The notes beneath the pieces were generated by a model. The model ran no database searches. It saw nothing but the letters and a program-made list of their open reading frames with translations, and was not told the origin of the DNA. DNA of 64,000 bases. It comes from Tipula vernalis (Eukaryota; Arthropoda; Insecta; Diptera; Tipulidae). The position numbers and the translations under genes were made by a program. Shown here one piece after another: positions 22,276 to 32,744 of this stretch. The DNA is taken from positions 115,930,838 through 115,994,837 of the forward strand of contig OY282558.1 in NCBI GenBank assembly GCA_958295665.1, written 5' to 3'. Positions within the stretch are counted from its first letter, which is position 1. Each line of letters begins with the position of its first letter.

Positions 22276-22952
22276 ACCAGAGCCTTCTAGAGTATAGAGC
22301 CATAATCATCATGACGTATTTTTTAGAAGCTTTTGTATAGGTATAACTTTTCACTGATTTCCATAGAAATCCATAGTAAAAATGATGTTTTTTAGCTTCA
22401 AGTTTTTCAATACAAAAGTTTTCTACATATCTTTAGCAACAATATACAAGAATGCTATGTCAATATTAAATAAATATTAATTACAGAAATATTCAATTTA
22501 AATTATTTCTAAAATATATTTTTCGAACTTTCATTTTGAAAAATACATCAAAGTTGGCTCTGACAAATTAAAATAATACTTGCTAAATTTATCCTTAGTT
22601 TTACTAGTATACGTCAGATGTCTAAGATGTTTACAGAAAAATACGAAAAAAAATTATTTAATCACAAAATTATCAAACTTTAATATTTTGTGAATTTGTT
22701 TTGCTTTTCCTACAATTTTTGAACTTGAAATATCTCCAGTTGGTAATTTATGGTGCGCTTTTACCAAATTTTTACTACCATCACTGCCATCTATGTTGAT
22801 TTGTAGTAAGCTTTTATTTCAATTTGACCAGAATGCTGTTGTTATGAATTTTTTTTTTTAAATTTTGGTTTAAATAAATCAATTATTACAAGAAAATGAA
22901 AACGATTTACTTAAACGAAATTCATATATGTTGAAATTCAAACATTTATGAA

Positions 22953-23325
22953 AATATTTCGGAAACCATAGTTAAGTATTTGTAACGTTTTCATTTAAAA
23001 ATTTGTCTTAGGAAAAAAGTGATTTCCCATATGTTTTGTGTGTTTTACACTGAAAAGTTTGGTTTTTCCTCGTTTCTAATTCCCTTATAAAAGCTTCGCT
23101 TTTTAGACTATGGCTTTGTATAATCAAGGTTTCGTTGATACTACCAAAGCTACCTTGATTATACAAAGCCATAGTCTAAAAAACGAAGCTTTGATAAGGA
23201 GAATTAGAAACGAAGAAAAAACAAAACTTTTCAAGTAAAACAACAAAATATATATCACCTTTTTTCCAAAGACAAATTTAAAATGAAAACTTTACAAATT
23301 CTTAATTAAGATTTCTGAAATACTT
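22953..23325. repeat. Palindrome with near-perfect hairpin stem
   Basis: The arms 22953-23130 and 23152-23325 are reverse complements around a 21-base loop. The innermost 41 bp, from AAAGCTTCG through GACTATGGCTTTGTATAA to TCAAGGT, show one mismatch. Identity falls off outward. It lies within the left arm of the long inverted-repeat element and has no counterpart in the right arm, so it was inserted later or formed there. A transcript would fold into a long hairpin. Confidence 0.85.
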
Positions 23326-23453
23326 TCATTAAGAATTTAATTTGTCTGTCTGTAAATCAATTGATTTTTTCGGCTTTTTTATAGACAAATAAATTAATTG
23401 TTCATGAAAATCCCAATATTTTCGATTTGGTAAATCAGAAAAATAAAGAGGCC

Positions 23454-24142
23454 TGTATAATTTTGTTTGTTTCAATAATATTTGTATATTATAATTTTTA
23501 AATAAAACACTCAAATTATAAGTTTATTTCACAAATATATTTTTTACAAAATTATGTTTTTTATTTTTTATTTATTATTAAAAAATGTTATAAATAATAT
23601 ATGTAATTAATCACCTTTAATCGCTTTGATTCGCTTTGTATCGCCTTTATAAAATCGCTTGATGTTGTCGCTTTGAAATTCGCAAGATAAGAGAAATTAT
23701 ATTTTAAGTTTTTACAAAATGTCGCAATTTCCAAATTTTCTCGTTTTGCGCTAATGAATTCCCCTAAACTAAAATTAATTAGAGCAAATTAACATACCGA
23801 GCGCAATCTATATTCAAACTTTATAAAATATTTTGATAAAGCTAAATGGTATAATAAATACTACTAAATGCAGTACTACTTTATACCTTTTACATAATAA
23901 AAAACATTTGACAATACAGACAGAGTCGCGCACGCATTTTAAAATAAACAAACTAGTATGGGTTTGTTTATGAATAAATTAATTATCAACGAGAACAAGG
24001 GAATTGTTTGCGATTGAAAGTGATGTTATATAAAAAAGATAAGTATTTGTTTTTGAATTTATATAAACAAAATTCCAATTCAAATTTGCTTAATTCTAAT
24101 TTTTGTTTGTTTTTTTTTTGATTTTGTAGCGCATCTTCAACA
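23454..24142 (-). repeat. BEL2 3' LTR
   Basis: A 689-bp LTR. On the element strand it runs from TGTTGAAGATGCG to TTATACA (TG…CA). It contains a TATATAAA-like box near 24060 on the element strand and several repeats of an ATCGCTTTGA-like motif near 23620-23680. It is identical to the 5' LTR apart from one substitution. Confidence 0.96.
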
Positions 24143-24160
24143 TAGACCGCCCCGTTAACA
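24143..24160 (-). other. BEL2 polypurine tract region
   Basis: On the minus strand GTTAACGGGGCGGTCTATG runs into the 3' LTR. The G-rich block, and the GTTAACGG core it shares with BEL1, mark the probable primer for plus-strand synthesis. Confidence 0.65.
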
Positions 24161-24170
24161 ACTCCAGTTG

Positions 24171-27100
24171 TTAAGTAATTGGTAATTTACAAACTTTGTT
24201 GACTGATCGCTTTATTACTGTTGATTGAGTTTTAATGGATACAACTCGAATTAATCCACAATCATCTGGGTAGACATCTATAATTCTCCCTAACGCCCAT
24301 TTACAAGTCGGTAAATTATCCTCTTTGATTAGTACTAAGTCGTTGATTTTTATATTGTTAATTATTTTAGGCCATTTCTGTCGCTGTTGAAGAGTGTTCA
24401 GATATTCTTTACTGAAGCGATTCCAGAATCCCTTCACTCGCTGTTGGATGTGCTGCCATCGTGATAACCGCGATAATGGTATATTTTCAAAATCAACTTC
24501 TGGTATGGCTGATAACGTGGACCCTATCAAGAAATGTGCAGGCGTCAGAGCCTCGATTGTGGAATCGTCTTCAGATACCCAACAGAGTGGTCTCGAATTA
24601 AGAATGGCTTCTATTTGAGACAATAATGTGGACATTTCTTCAAATGTCAAATTACAGTTTTGAGTCGCCTTGTTTAAATGAGATTTTACAGACTTCACAG
24701 CGGCCTCCCAGAGACCGCCAAAATGAGGAGCAGCTGGTGGTATTGAATGCCATTGAATCGTATTTTGTGCCAAATATTCTGCAATTAAATTATTAAATGA
24801 TTTACATCTTAACATTTTGTATACCTCTGTGAGTTGTCGCTTTGCTCCGACGAAATTGGTTCCGTTGTCGCTAAATATTTCCTTTGGCACCCCCCTTCGC
24901 GAAGAAAATCTTTTTAAGGCGGCTAGAAACGCATCACTGGTAAGATCGGTGACGGCCTCCAAATGAATGGCCTTAGTAACCATGCAAACAAATACAGCTA
25001 TATATCCTTTCACCATTTTAGCTCCTCGACCTCTTTTGTTTGCTACTGAAATCGGCCCAGCATAATCCACTCCACATTTACTAAAAGGCCGCGCTGGTGT
25101 GGTTCTGACAGCTGGTAAGTTACCCATCAATTGTTTAGTCGTCATCGCCCTGTGCCGGAAACATCTTACACATTTTTTCACTTCCTCTCTAACAAGTCCT
25201 CTGCCTCGGACTATCCAATATTTCTGGCGGATAAGATGGGATGTTAAGGAAGGGCCTGGATGCAAATATTTGTTATGGACATAGGAAATTATCATTCTAC
25301 TCAGGACATGGGATTTGGGTAGAATGATCGGGTATTTTGAGTCATATTGACCGGTTGAGTTGTTCAATCTTCCACCAACCCTAAGTATTTCATTCTCATC
25401 GACAAATGGTGTGAGTGGCAGTAGGTTACTTGCTGCTTTTACTTCTTTTTTTGTTTTGAGTTGTTTTAATTCTTCATGAAATTCTATGCTCTGCACATAT
25501 TTAATTACCTGCTTGGTTGCATTTTTTAACTCTTCTACCGTAAGTGGAGTGTGTTTTCGATTGTTTGATTTCGCTCTCACGTTGGCTACAAATCTGTTGA
25601 CGAAACTTAAAATTCTAATTAACTTACTGAATGAAAATGTTCTGGATATCAGTTCTTCAATTATGTGGCCTGTATTTTCGCAATGAAGCACGAACATCGC
25701 AGGTGGTCTTTCATTTCGCCTTTCTATATTGATATTGCACTCGCCGTATTTTTCTTGATAGTTGGGCCAGAACTCACTATTTAATTCCAACCAAGCAGGA
25801 CCTTGCCACCATTGTTGTAAGTTTAATAGCTTTGATGGGAACGTTCCTCTTGATGCATAGTCCGCTGGATTTTGTTCTGACTTGACGTGGTTCCATTGTT
25901 GTCGTGGTACTACATTTAATATTTCTGCAGTCCTATTACCTACGAAAGTTTTCCATTTTACAGGATGATCTGACAACCATGCAAGAACTATCGCTGAATC
26001 TGTCCATGCAAATAATTTTGTGGAGGATGCCATTGTATTTTTAACTGCAATCAGTAGTTTTGACAGCAGATGAGCGCCACACAATTCCAGTCTTGGAAGA
26101 CTAACTTGTTTTATTGGAGCAACTTTAGTCTTGGATGCAATCAATGATATATAAGTTACTCCATCATCATCTGTAGATCGACAGTATACCACTGCAGAAT
26201 AGGCCCGTTCACTTGCGTCAGAAAATCCATGTAGTTCTGCTTCGCCTCTGGGTATATACCTCTTGATCTTTAGTTTAGTTAATTCGTTGAATTCTTCCTT
26301 TAGCTGGTTCCATGTTTTCGCGATGTCGACTGGCAATTCATCATCCCATTCTAGTTTTCGTAGCCAAAGTGTTTGAAATAACATTTTTGCGATTATGGTT
26401 GAAGGTGAAACCCAACCCAGCGGGTCAAATATTTTTGACGCATCAGAGATTAATGTTCGTTTCGTTGATATTTGGTTTTTGGGTATTTTAACCGAAAAAG
26501 AGAAAGTGTCAATTGAGGAATTCCATTGTAGACCAAGAACATTTGTGTGTGTTTCGGCTCCATCTATCTCCAGAAAACTTTCGTCCGTTATACTTTCATC
26601 GGATATATCGTTTAATTCCTTAGCGTTTGACATCCATTTTCTCAAGATAAACTTGGATTTACCGATGACTCCTTGAATGTTTTCTTTTAAATCCATAGCC
26701 TTTTCCAGAGAGTCTGCACCTGTCAGTAGGTCGTCAACATAAAAATCGTTTCTTATTGCCTGTGCCACATCTGGATATTCGTTATTCAGGCCATAGGACG
26801 TTTCTTGAAGCGCTCTTATAGCTAGGAAAGCTGAACTCGCTAATCCAAAAGTTACGGTAGTGAGCATGTAGTGTTTTAAAGTTTCGTGATCATGCTCGCG
26901 CCATAAGATTCTTTGATAGTTTTGATCTTCTTTCGCAACTAACACCTGCCGGTACATCTTTTCGATGTCTGCCGCTAACGCAATTTTGTGGTATCGAAAT
27001 CTTGCTAATATTTCCCAAAGTGATGGTTGTATTGTAGGTCCAATTAACATATTATCGTTTAACGATAAACCATTGCTTGACTTACATGATCCGTCGAATA

Positions 27101-29432
27101 CCACGCGAAGTTTGGTTGTTTTGCTGGATTCCTTCACCACGCAATGATGTGGCAGATAAAAATTCCCATCGTTGTTGATAGATGTGTGATGTATCTCTCG
27201 CATGTGTCCTAATTCTATATATTCTCGCATTATCTTCACATATTCGCACTTTAGTTTCGCATTTGAATTTAATTTTCGCTCCAAGTTTTGAAAACGTTTT
27301 GTTGCAATGTGGAGGGAGTTTCCCAATTTTGGGAAACGGTCTTTAAACGGAATTTTCACTATGTATCTACCCTCTGCACTTCGCTTGTAGTGTGCTTTGA
27401 AGTGTGCCTCGCATTTTCTCTCGTCGCTTGTAAATGAATCGCAATTTTGGATTTCTTCCAACTCCCAAAACTTTCGCAAAGCCTCGTCATTATTTACGTT
27501 TACGTGGAAATTGCAGCTCGAGATATAGGACTGTTCATCCTTCTTATCATAACATTTCCAGTCTCCTGCTATCACCCATCCAAACATCGTATTTTGTGCT
27601 ACTATCGATTTATTGCGGGTTTCAATACGACCTGTTCGTAATATATTAAAGAATTTATCGGCACCAATCATTACGTCAATGTGGCTTGGTTTATTATAGC
27701 TGGGATCTGCAAGTTGTAAATGTTTTATTTCGTTACAGGTACTTACATTAATGTATTGGTTAGGCAATTTGGTCGGTAGCTTATTTAATATCAACACATT
27801 CATTTCCAGTTCTTGATTGTCATAGCATGAGGATAGTGCGATCGAAGCTATTCCTCTTGTGTGTACTACATCAGGAGCCAACCCCTTTATTGAAACATTC
27901 GCATTTTGTCTTGAAATTTGTAATCGCTGCATACAACTTTCTGAAATAAAAGATGCCTGTGCGCCCGAATCTAAGAGTAATCTACATTTCTGGTATCTTC
28001 CGAAACAGTCCTTTATTTTCACCATCGCTGTGGGGAGTAGCGCTTGGAAACTGTTGTTTCTCGTTGGATTTGTACTAAATTGCAATTTATTACTGATCGC
28101 GTTCGTTTGGTAGATTTGATTTTCAGTAATGTCTGCTGCATCTTCGTTGCTTGTATTCTTCGTTTGGACGACATTTTTGTGAAGTAGGGTGTGGTGTTTC
28201 GACCTACATTTGCTACATCTAAAGCGAGATTTGCATGCCGCAGCTTGGTGATTGGAACGCAAACAATTGAAGCACAAACTTTGCTCTGCAATAAATCCTC
28301 TTCTATCAGATACATCCAATTCCAAAAATTTATCACACATATACAAATTATGTTCACTATTACATTTAGGACACATTGTCGGTTTTGATGCAACATGCAT
28401 TACGGTGCTTACCTTTACGGATTCAAATTTACTTGTTTGATTAGGCCGCTTACTTTCACAGTCACCCAATGCATTTCCACGTCTGTTGAGAAATTTTTTA
28501 AATCGTTCGAGTGTTGGGAAATCTTCTTCACATGTGTCGAGAGCCCATGCTTGTTTGGATGCCGCATCTAATTTCTTCACCAATATGGAGATTAACCAAG
28601 GGTCCCTGGTTTCAGCCTGTGGTCCGACAACTTTAAGACCTCTTAATACTTCCTCCATTACGTCAGACATATGGTATAAGGATTTCGCTGAAGGTTGTGA
28701 AATTGTGGGCTGATCTGTAAATCGTTTTAATAGATTGGCAATTAGATATCGCTTATTGTCGAATCGCTCCTTTATGATAGCCCAAGCTTCTTCGTAATTG
28801 GCGTCTGTAATCTCAATATGTCGAATTAAAGCAGCTGCATCACCTACCAACAAGCCCTTTAAATATTGAAGCTTCTGAGCTCCACTTACATTACATTTTC
28901 TGCCAACTGACGCTTGGAACAAGTCTCTAAAAGAGGGAAATTCTGAATAAATCCCGGAAAATGAAGGAATATTCATTCTTGGTAGACGAATTTCATCATC
29001 ACGCTTATTATGCTTTGCTTCTTCAAAAAATGATTTTTGGTTCTGGAGCATATCGTGTATCGTGCTCTCATCATTTTGCGTTTTCAATTCGCATTCTAAT
29101 TTTAATAATTGCTCCTTTAAAGAAAAGTATTCATCTTCCAATTCGTCCATAGTTTTGGTGATATCTGCATCAACTTTGATTTTACCTTCTAAATTTTTAT
29201 ACTCCGACCACACTTCTTCTAATAACTGAAGATTAACGCGCACATTGTCGTTGGTTCCCTCCTTGCTTATTTTCGTAGTGGTTTCTCTTATTTGCTTGAA
29301 ACGCCTACCTATTCGATTGAGACACCGTGCGTCTGCCATTTTGTCAACTAACTCGTTCGTTGTAAAATTCACTGAATAAAATAGCTCACTTAATTCCACT
29401 TTTTCTTCTATTTGTTTTACTTTTTGCACCAC
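24171..29432 (-). CDS. BEL2 gag-pol polyprotein, intact (1722-1753 aa)
   Basis: This open frame has the same domain order as BEL1. DUF1759 spans about 148-330 (LPRMNIPSFSG at 150-160). Zinc knuckles span about 354-418, with a CX2CX4HX4C finger at 387-400. The protease has LLLDSGAQ (D488). The reverse transcriptase has YVDD at 898-901, and RNase H has GFSDASE (D1072) with LPRLELC and WTDS. The integrase zinc domain uses H1386/H1391 and C1421/C1424; its core uses D1456, D1522 and E1576. DUF5641 is at the C-terminus. The longest frame starts at 29432, but Met-32 (MADARC, start 29339) aligns with BEL1's MAETRA and is the likelier start. Sequence identity to BEL1 is moderate throughout, so they are separate families. 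No lesion is visible. Confidence 0.95.
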   Translation of the reverse strand: MVQKVKQIEEKVELSELFYSVNFTTNELVDKMADARCLNRIGRRFKQIRETTTKISKEGTNDNVRVNLQLLEEVWSEYKNLEGKIKVDADITKTMDELEDEYFSLKEQLLKLECELKTQNDESTIHDMLQNQKSFFEEAKHNKRDDEIRLPRMNIPSFSGIYSEFPSFRDLFQASVGRKCNVSGAQKLQYLKGLLVGDAAALIRHIEITDANYEEAWAIIKERFDNKRYLIANLLKRFTDQPTISQPSAKSLYHMSDVMEEVLRGLKVVGPQAETRDPWLISILVKKLDAASKQAWALDTCEEDFPTLERFKKFLNRRGNALGDCESKRPNQTSKFESVKVSTVMHVASKPTMCPKCNSEHNLYMCDKFLELDVSDRRGFIAEQSLCFNCLRSNHQAAACKSRFRCSKCRSKHHTLLHKNVVQTKNTSNEDAADITENQIYQTNAISNKLQFSTNPTRNNSFQALLPTAMVKIKDCFGRYQKCRLLLDSGAQASFISESCMQRLQISRQNANVSIKGLAPDVVHTRGIASIALSSCYDNQELEMNVLILNKLPTKLPNQYINVSTCNEIKHLQLADPSYNKPSHIDVMIGADKFFNILRTGRIETRNKSIVAQNTMFGWVIAGDWKCYDKKDEQSYISSCNFHVNVNNDEALRKFWELEEIQNCDSFTSDERKCEAHFKAHYKRSAEGRYIVKIPFKDRFPKLGNSLHIATKRFQNLERKLNSNAKLKCEYVKIMREYIELGHMREIHHTSINNDGNFYLPHHCVVKESSKTTKLRVVFDGSCKSSNGLSLNDNMLIGPTIQPSLWEILARFRYHKIALAADIEKMYRQVLVAKEDQNYQRILWREHDHETLKHYMLTTVTFGLASSAFLAIRALQETSYGLNNEYPDVAQAIRNDFYVDDLLTGADSLEKAMDLKENIQGVIGKSKFILRKWMSNAKELNDISDESITDESFLEIDGAETHTNVLGLQWNSSIDTFSFSVKIPKNQISTKRTLISDASKIFDPLGWVSPSTIIAKMLFQTLWLRKLEWDDELPVDIAKTWNQLKEEFNELTKLKIKRYIPRGEAELHGFSDASERAYSAVVYCRSTDDDGVTYISLIASKTKVAPIKQVSLPRLELCGAHLLSKLLIAVKNTMASSTKLFAWTDSAIVLAWLSDHPVKWKTFVGNRTAEILNVVPRQQWNHVKSEQNPADYASRGTFPSKLLNLQQWWQGPAWLELNSEFWPNYQEKYGECNINIERRNERPPAMFVLHCENTGHIIEELISRTFSFSKLIRILSFVNRFVANVRAKSNNRKHTPLTVEELKNATKQVIKYVQSIEFHEELKQLKTKKEVKAASNLLPLTPFVDENEILRVGGRLNNSTGQYDSKYPIILPKSHVLSRMIISYVHNKYLHPGPSLTSHLIRQKYWIVRGRGLVREEVKKCVRCFRHRAMTTKQLMGNLPAVRTTPARPFSKCGVDYAGPISVANKRGRGAKMVKGYIAVFVCMVTKAIHLEAVTDLTSDAFLAALKRFSSRRGVPKEIFSDNGTNFVGAKRQLTEVYKMLRCKSFNNLIAEYLAQNTIQWHSIPPAAPHFGGLWEAAVKSVKSHLNKATQNCNLTFEEMSTLLSQIEAILNSRPLCWVSEDDSTIEALTPAHFLIGSTLSAIPEVDFENIPLSRLSRWQHIQQRVKGFWNRFSKEYLNTLQQRQKWPKIINNIKINDLVLIKEDNLPTCKWALGRIIDVYPDDCGLIRVVSIKTQSTVIKRSVNKVCKLPIT

Positions 29433-29719
29433 TTAATGTCACATAAATTGTTCCTTCAAATTACACTTGGTAAATTAAATTTTATTTTACTATATTTATA
29501 AATTTCAAATTAAACTTCAATTTATCACTAAAATGTTACTATTTTGGTTTTCTGGTTTGTTTTTTAGACTTTAATTACCACTTTATTCTCGCAAGTCCAA
29601 TCACAATTAAAATACTCGAAAATGTTTAAATTGATTTAATCGCTTTTGATAATTGCCTTTTGATTCGATAAATCATGTATCAAATCGTACATAAATTTAA
29701 ACAACTTCGTCACCAGTCA

Positions 29720-29736
29720 TCCGGCTCGAAGGACCA
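29720..29736 (-). other. BEL2 primer-binding site (tRNA-Tyr type)
   Basis: The 17 bases TCCGGCTCGAAGGACCA, identical to those of BEL1, lie directly inside the 5' LTR. Confidence 0.8.
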
Positions 29737-30425
29737 TGTATAATTTTGTTTGTTTCAATAATATTTGTATATTATAATTTTTAAATAAAACACTCAAATT
29801 ATAAGTTTATTTCACAAATATATTTTTTACAAAATTATGTTTTTTATTTTTTATTTATTATTAAAAAATGTTATAAATAATATATGTAATTAATCACCTT
29901 TAATCGCTTTGATTCGCTTTGTATCGCCTTTATAAAATCGCTTGATGTTGTCGCTTTGAAATTCGCAAGATAAGAGAAATTATATTTTAAGTTTTTACAA
30001 AATGTCGCAATTTCCAAATTTTCTCGTTTTGCGCTAATGAATTCCCCTAAACTAAAATTAATTAGAGCAAATTAACATACCGAGCGCAATCTATATTCAA
30101 ACTTTATAAAATATTTTGATAAAGCTAAATGGTATAATAAATACTACTAAATGCAGTACTACTTTATACCTTTTACATAATAAAAAACATTTGACAATAC
30201 AGACAGAGTCGCGCACGCATTTTAAAATAAACAAACTAGTATGGGTTTGTTTATGAATAAATTAATTATCAACGAGAACAAGGGAATTGTGTGCGATTGA
30301 AAGTGATGTTATATAAAAAAGATAAGTATTTGTTTTTGAATTTATATAAACAAAATTCCAATTCAAATTTGCTTAATTCTAATTTTTGTTTGTTTTTTTT
30401 TTGATTTTGTAGCGCATCTTCAACA
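29737..30425 (-). repeat. BEL2 5' LTR
   Basis: A 689-bp copy of 23454-24142 with a single substitution. It lies upstream of gag-pol on the minus strand and should carry the element promoter. Confidence 0.96.
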
Positions 30426-30704
30426 AGGCCAATCCCTCATAATATATCTTCTGAAAAATAGAAATAGCATTCCCCCATCCCCGAGATAGACAAATAAATT
30501 AAATTTTAAATAAATGTTCGTGTGGGCATAATACATACACAAATGGGGTTTCACCATGGGTTTGATGTAGTGAATATAATTCGCTATGTTCGTGTACGTT
30601 CTGGCCAGATACTTAATGTAAATGGCGAGAGTTGTATTTTTATAGTTTGGTCGTAGCTACCTGATGAGTAGACCAATTTTTCAGTATGAAACCAAACTAC
30701 CAAC

Positions 30705-32744
30705 TAGTGATGGGATAATATCGATAGTAGCCACAATCGATATTTATCGATGGTTTACATTTCGCTATCGATAATATCGATAATACCGGATTTCAATTTA
30801 TGTTTATTTTACAGTTTTTGTATTTAAAAATAAAACAACTTAAAACGGAGCTTGTTTCAGCAGTTACTGCAAGATATTTTAACGATATTGTTAACAGAAT
30901 TTCAAATTGGTTTTTATTTTCATCCCAGAAGGTAATAGGATTGGACGTTGGGTTATTTACTGGTCGCTCAATATATTGCCGGATGTTTGAAGTTCTAATT
31001 ACTGGTAGTCGCCTTTCTAAAACAATCGACAGCAATCCTGGTCCTTTACATCCAGAATGTGACGCACAATTTGACTGATCATTTAAATTACTGGGATTTT
31101 CTATCGTATCATCTATTGCATTGTTAGGTTGATGGAAAGTTCATGATGAAACCTCGTTAGTTAAAAATTGTTGGCCATTGTTTGCATTTTCTAATGATCT
31201 AAATGCATTTTTTTTAAATCGAAGATCAACCAAGGTCACCACCATGGCGGTGCATCGTTGCTCATATGGAAAGAATCGTTTCACTATAGATTTTTTCAGC
31301 TCATTCATTATTTGCTTGCCGATGTCTGTCTTAACAATGGAGACTAAGGAATCAAGTTATAGGACTATTCCGTCTATCAATGGAATTACTAATGACATTG
31401 TGACGTACTGGTCTCCAGAGATTTCAGTGGTTGCATTTTCAAACGGTTCCAGTATGTCAACAATATGATTTAAAATGTCTGCTTCATTTGGTGTTATTAT
31501 TAAAGGAGCGGATGGTCCATGATTTAAGTATATTATTACCATCGTGATTAATTCCCGTAGTTTCGAAAATCGTCTAATCATGGTTACTTCACTATTCCAT
31601 CTGGTACTAACCGATTGGATAAGCCGATATTCCGCCATATGTTCATCTTGTTGCAATTTGCGTAGTTTGTAACTCGCGATAGTGCTTGATTTAAAAAAGG
31701 TAATTATCTCCTTTATTCGTTTGATTAATAATTTTAGGCTTTCATTTGATGATAATGTGTCTTTCACAACTAAATTCAATGTGTGAGCAAAACACGGCAT
31801 ACTATATGTTTAATTTTGCATAAATTTGAAGCTGCAACGATATTAGCTGCATTATCCGTGACTATCTATTGCTGATACCTAATATACCCTTCGTTTAAAG
31901 AGGATGTCCAAGCATCCATGATTAGGCCATGATATTCGTGTCAAACAGTCGTATAATAAACTGCGGAGTCTTTTGCTGTACTGGGATCTGTGATATAAAA
32001 TAAGCAGTTATTTGTAAAAAATTTGGTCATAACTTGTACGCTTAATTGAGAATGAGCCTTTGCTCAAAACGAGGTGTGCCAAAATTAACGTAATGTAATG
32101 TAAATAAATGTAAATAAATGTAAACATCCCATGCAAAATTTTCCTTGCATTTTGATATGCATTCGGTAGCAAAACATCGCTTAGATGTCTACGAGATGAT
32201 AGTGTAAATTTGTTGTCCACTTCCTTTACAAATTCTTTGAAACCTGATTCTTCTACTACACTAAACGGCTGAAAATCTTTTGCTATAAAAGCAAATTAAT
32301 TTTTTTAAAAGTAATTTGTGCCTATGGGACTGTCAACATCTTACGTTTCTTTGTATGTGGATCTAAAATAGAGTGATACTTGATTTTGCTGATTGTACGA
32401 CAAAGGTATCACTCTGCCACTCAGATTTGTGCGCTCTTTTCATGTGATCTATGGGATTACTGGTATTCCCACTTGTTTTAAAGTCATTTTTACATATACT
32501 TATTGCATTTAGCTAGTGGTCTCCCAGAACTGCTTTTTGTAAAAAAATTTCAAACTTTTGATTTTTTGTTGCAAAAAATTTTCCACCTTAACCGACGAAG
32601 TAAATAACTAAATATGCCAAACGTTTATATTTCTGTATTTTGGACTAAATTTTTATTTTGATTTTTCTAAATAATATGTTAAATAAGCACATCAACTACA
32701 AGAGTATTCACGTTCACGAAACGAAATATTATCCCATCACTATA
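30705..32744 (-). mobile_element. hAT-superfamily DNA transposon, degenerate
   Basis: The ends are short inverted repeats: TAGTGATGGGATAATAT at the left and, reversed, TATAGTGATGGGATAATAT at the right. Flanking CTACCAAC at 30697-30704 and 32745-32752 is a perfect 8-bp target duplication, the length characteristic of hAT. Just inside the left end lie several ATCGATA repeats (30729-30785), which are common subterminal transposase sites in this superfamily. Transposase relics fill the inside on the minus strand. It sits between the arms of the long inverted-repeat element. Confidence 0.92.
30790..32470 (-). pseudogene. hAT transposase (ZBED-like), broken
   Basis: Fragments in several minus-strand frames follow the order of ZBED-type hAT transposases. 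The end of a BED zinc finger (HMKRAHKSEWQSDTF, about 32395-32450) comes first. Next are a segment with ESGFKEFVKEVDNKF (about 32205-32260) and the VTDNAANIVAA motif (about 31825-31860), where the DNAAN acid belongs to the catalytic domain. CFAHTLNLVV starts the longest open piece (31357-31800), which also has RWNSEVTMI. The C-terminal dimerisation region has NPITFWDENKNQF near 30930. Frameshifts near 31800 and 31350 and several stops separate these parts, so no functional transposase can be made. The final SERVFS-type motif is lost. Confidence 0.88.

Larger units (their letters stand above)
23454..30425 (-). mobile_element. BEL2: complete BEL/Pao LTR retrotransposon
   Basis: This ~6.97-kb element on the minus strand has LTRs at 23454-24142 and 29737-30425 (689 bp each), a tRNA-Tyr-type primer site, one open gag-pol frame and a polypurine tract. 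The LTRs differ at one base (TTTGCG versus TGTGCG near 24008 and 30291). AGGCC at 23449-23453 and 30426-30430 is a perfect 5-bp target duplication. The other arm of the host inverted repeat (about 32880-32900, reversed) keeps the unoccupied sequence, with a single GGCC at the site. Confidence 0.97.
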
